A DNA stretch of 64,000 nucleotides from 'Nostoc azollae' 0708. GTDB lineage: Bacteria; Cyanobacteriota; Cyanobacteriia; Cyanobacteriales; Nostocaceae. The stretch's first letter is position 1. The number at the start of each line of letters is the position of its first letter. The notes under the pieces are model-generated. The model was not told the DNA's origin. It searched no databases and was given only the letters and a program-made list of their open reading frames with translations. The DNA is taken from the NCBI RefSeq assembly GCF_000196515.1, contig NC_014248.1, forward strand, positions 3,848,001 through 3,912,000. The letters run 5' to 3'. Shown here in pieces: positions 59,725 to 64,000 of the stretch. The position numbers were made by a program, and so were the translations under genes.

Positions 59725-61677
<1,953 letters not shown>

Positions 61678-61917
61678 CTACCAAATCGGATCACTAAAAA
61701 GATGTATGGTTAATTCCTCGTTTCCTGGTCGAACTGGTGTGATGCAGGCACAGATGATTTCTCCATGATCTAGTTCCACTGTGCAAGCATGACAAGTTCC
61801 CATCAAACAACCTGTAGGAATTGATACCCCTGCTCTATCTGCTACATCTAATAGGGATTCTCCTATTTCAGCATTAACTGTGACATCTTCTGGTAGAAAA
61901 CGGATATTGATAGTCAT
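61678..61917 (-). CDS. 2Fe-2S ferredoxin
   Basis: 79 residues, short plant-type ferredoxin fold. Cluster ligands GCLMGTCHACTVE (Cys-x4-Cys-x2-Cys) and a fourth Cys in IICACITPV. N-terminal beta-grasp NIRFLPEDVTVNAEIGESLL. Carries electrons in the cytoplasm; partner unknown. It lies between the regulator remnant upstream of nifH and cobQ, on the same strand as both. Intact. Confidence 0.9.
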   Translation of the reverse strand: MTINIRFLPEDVTVNAEIGESLLDVADRAGVSIPTGCLMGTCHACTVELDHGEIICACITPVRPGNEELTIHLFSDPIW

Positions 61918-61928
61918 TGGTGATTAGT

Positions 61929-61958
61929 GGTTGGGGACTGGGAACTGGGAACTGGGTA
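61929..61958. repeat. heptamer array (ACTGGGA)n
   Basis: About three imperfect copies of GGGACTG/GGAACTG between the ferredoxin gene and cobQ, another STRR array. Confidence 0.7.
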
Positions 61959-61982
61959 AGATTTTTTCCAATTACGAATTAC

Positions 61983-63458
61983 CTAAGATATAAACGGAGT
62001 TAAATTTAAATGGCTTTCTATTTCGGTGGCTAAAGAGTCCAAAATCTGTTCTCGCTGTTCTCGGTAGTTAGCAACTCCTGTGGGTAAGGATTTCAAACCT
62101 CGCTGTTGACGAAGGCGATTTATCCAAGCACGTCGCCAAGGACCGTTATCAAATATTCCATGCAGATAAGTACCCCAAACGGACTGACAATTATCTACTA
62201 AGCCTAAATTAACATCATCAAATAGTGGTTGACAGGTGGGTTTATCGGTTGGTTGTTCTATGCGCGATCGCCCTTGGTGAATTTCAAACCCATTGACTGG
62301 TAAACCCATTTGGGGATAATTAGAACTCACTTGACGCTGACGGGCTATTTTTTGTCCTGTAATCACAGTTTTAATAGGTAACAAATTCAATCCTTGATAT
62401 CTGCCTGCTTGCCCCTCTATCCCTTCTGGGTCGGCGACAATTTGGCCTAGCATTTGAAATCCTCCACAAATGCCTAAAATTGTTCCTCCTGAAGCTGCAT
62501 AGTTTTGAATTGCTTCTGCCATACCACTTTTATGCAGCACGCTTAAATCAGCTATAGTAGTCTTTGTACCGGGAATAATTAACGCATCTGGATGTCCTAA
62601 ATCTTGCTTGGGACTCAAATATTTTACTGAAATTGTCGGTTCTGATTCCAGTGGGTCAAAGTCAGTAAAATTGGCAATTCTTGGTAAGCGAATAACGGCT
62701 ATATTGAGTTCAGCATGGGTTTTCTGGTATTTTCGTTCCAGCAAGTCTAGTGAGTCTTCAGCAGGAAATACTTCTTCTAAATATGGGATAACACCAATAA
62801 CTGGAATACCAGTGCGTTCTTCTAACCATTTGATTCCTGGTTCAAGGATTGATCGTATTCCCCGGAATTTGTTAATTACTACCCCTTGAATTAAAGCTCG
62901 TTCTTCTGGTTCTAATAATTCTAAAGTCCCTACTACATGAGCAAAAGCACCTCCTCGGTCAATATCGACTACCAACAGAGTGGGTGCATCCAGATATTTT
63001 GCTACTCTCATGTTGGTTAAGTCGCGGTGTTTTAGGTTAATCTCTGCGGGACTACCGGCACCTTCACAAACTAAGACATCAAATTCTGTGCCTAAATGCT
63101 TTAAGCTTTCTTCTATTGTTCGCCAACCAATGTCAAAATACTGCTCATAATAATCTGTGGCGCTAACTTTACCGATGGGTCTACCTTTGAGGATCACTTG
63201 GGAGGTCATATTCCCTTGGGGTTTAAGTAAAATTGGGTTCATTTCCACTAATGGGGATACACCCGCTGCCCAAGCTTGTACAGCTTGGGCATAACCTATT
63301 TCTCCACCACTGGGGGTAACATAAGCATTTAAAGCCATATTTTGTCCCTTAAAGGGCGCTACTCGCCATCCACGACGGGACAAAATCCGACAAATAGCTG
63401 TGGTAATTAGTGATTTTCCTGCGTGGGATGTTGTCCCCACAACCATAATTGATTTCAT
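61983..63458 (-). CDS. cobQ: cobyric acid synthase
   Basis: 491 residues from the ATG at 63458 (MKSIMVVGTTSHAGKSLITT). The frame is open a further 25 codons upstream (MFPIPRFLFPVSCSL...) but that part is translated repeat, so the inner Met is preferred. N-terminal dethiobiotin-synthetase-like P-loop (TTSHAGKS), FKGQNMALNAYVTPSGGEIG, VCEGAGSPAEINL; C-terminal class I glutamine amidotransferase with the nucleophile in TILGICGGFQMLG and His in YLHGIFDNG. Amidates four carboxylates of adenosylcobyrinic diamide in (pseudo)cobalamin synthesis. Intact. Confidence 0.96.
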   Translation of the reverse strand: MKSIMVVGTTSHAGKSLITTAICRILSRRGWRVAPFKGQNMALNAYVTPSGGEIGYAQAVQAWAAGVSPLVEMNPILLKPQGNMTSQVILKGRPIGKVSATDYYEQYFDIGWRTIEESLKHLGTEFDVLVCEGAGSPAEINLKHRDLTNMRVAKYLDAPTLLVVDIDRGGAFAHVVGTLELLEPEERALIQGVVINKFRGIRSILEPGIKWLEERTGIPVIGVIPYLEEVFPAEDSLDLLERKYQKTHAELNIAVIRLPRIANFTDFDPLESEPTISVKYLSPKQDLGHPDALIIPGTKTTIADLSVLHKSGMAEAIQNYAASGGTILGICGGFQMLGQIVADPEGIEGQAGRYQGLNLLPIKTVITGQKIARQRQVSSNYPQMGLPVNGFEIHQGRSRIEQPTDKPTCQPLFDDVNLGLVDNCQSVWGTYLHGIFDNGPWRRAWINRLRQQRGLKSLPTGVANYREQREQILDSLATEIESHLNLTPFIS

Positions 63459-63480
63459 AATTTGTAATTTGTAATTCGTG

Positions 63481-63535
63481 ATGGAGAATAGGGAACAGGA
63501 AACGGGGAACAGGAAACGGGGAATAGGGAACAAGT
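63481..63535. repeat. tandem repeat of AACAGGAAACGGGG type
   Basis: Imperfect repeats (GGGAACAGGAAACGG twice, AATAGGGAACA) upstream of cobQ. Their translation on the minus strand explains the spurious N-terminal extension of the cobQ frame. Confidence 0.75.
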
Positions 63536-63731
63536 AATTAATTATTCTCTGTGTCTGTTGCTTGGGATTGTTGCATTCTGTCTCTAGTTCACTTTGACTT
63601 GCTTTACTTAGCTTGTCAATTTTTCAGGAGGAATATGGTGTATCAGGGAAAATACGGCGGACTTTAGGATTTTGGGAAAAAGATAAATATTCCCTGTTTT
63701 CCCCTATACCCCACATATACCCTATCCCTTA

Positions 63732-64000
63732 CTAAAAAGGCAGTCTAACCCAACGGATGAAAGCATCATAGAGGTGATCGCTCAATGTTGGTATACATAA
63801 TTCTTGTTTCTGTAATTTTTCTAATAACTGATGTCCAAGGGGTGTAAGACGAAAACTGTCTGTAATTCCTTGTCCATCTACTTCTCGTCGCAATATTCCT
63901 ACTTGAATCAGCCAGTTTAAATGATTGTCACAGACTAGTTCTGATAATGGACGTTGGGTATAACCTTGTTTAATCCCATTTTCCATGGCGATCGCACTCA
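63732..64000 (-). CDS. Npun_F0494-type conserved protein (5' end outside window)
   Basis: The C-terminal 89 codons are visible; the frame is open through base 64000 (SAIAMENG...), so the Met at 63986 is internal. NHLNWLIQVGILRREVDGQG then ITDSFRLTPLGHQLLEKLQK and a last stretch IRWVRLPF resemble a winged-helix-like small protein family restricted to cyanobacteria (I recall it as Npun_F0494). Function unknown. Intact as far as seen. Confidence 0.75.
   Translation of the reverse strand, partial: SAIAMENGIKQGYTQRPLSELVCDNHLNWLIQVGILRREVDGQGITDSFRLTPLGHQLLEKLQKQELCIPTLSDHLYDAFIRWVRLPF

Overview
The window comes from a filamentous, heterocyst-forming cyanobacterium (Nostocales). Supporting features are GCGATCGC (HIP1) octamers scattered through it, heptameric short tandem repeats between genes, a carboxysome shell gene (ccmP), a HetP-type heterocyst gene, a cyanobacterial-type nitrogenase reductase gene (nifH), cobyric acid synthase, and many gene families found only in cyanobacteria. 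The most striking property is decay. At least ten single-copy genes carry nonsense codons, frameshifts, deletions or insertions, and every transposase seen is also broken. This fits a symbiont in reductive evolution such as the Azolla cyanobiont ('Nostoc azollae'). That identification is inference from the pattern, not a database match.

Layout. 0-10 kb: a methyltransferase cut by the window edge, a PrsW-like pseudogene carrying a MITE, a dead IS701-type transposase, a three-domain QueD-like protein, a NurA-domain protein, a secreted-protein pseudogene, the GTPase ychF and an IS5-type element. 10-24 kb: an Orn/Lys/Arg decarboxylase, a DUF2059 pseudogene, a trpC paralogue, a HetP-like gene, a PAS histidine kinase with an AraC-type response regulator, then housekeeping genes (ispE, rsmA), a GerMN lipoprotein, a 40-residue membrane protein and a metallo-beta-lactamase-fold protein. 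24-32.4 kb: a small conserved protein, a Nif3-family gene, a ruined FHA/Ser-Thr kinase, two tiny membrane proteins, a truncated plastid-type terminal oxidase, and a PhnD remnant beside an intact sensor kinase.

32.5-46.6 kb is a graveyard. Two ISAs1-type copies in inverted orientation bracket a dead hybrid kinase with its own MITE, WD40 and zinc-ribbon remnants, an intact pentapeptide-repeat/ccmP pair, and an RluA-type pseudouridine synthase gene split by a second IS5 copy. Just outside lie remains of an iron-uptake locus: an exbB-fecCD chimera, a fecCD fragment and a tonB pseudogene.

46.7-64 kb: a DUF1517 protein, a glycosyltransferase, an IS110 remnant with a 103-bp MITE nested in it, tRNA-Tyr and tRNA-Thr, a YegS-type lipid kinase, an exoD pseudogene, a set of long perfect hairpins, fmt, a minus-strand set made of nifH, an unknown gene and an XRE/periplasmic-binding-like regulator, a 2Fe-2S ferredoxin and cobQ.

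Functional reading: genes for nitrogen fixation and differentiation, CO2 fixation, cofactors and translation are intact. TonB-dependent iron import, signalling kinases, exopolysaccharide and oxidase genes are being lost. I see no CRISPR array, no rRNA and no defence island.
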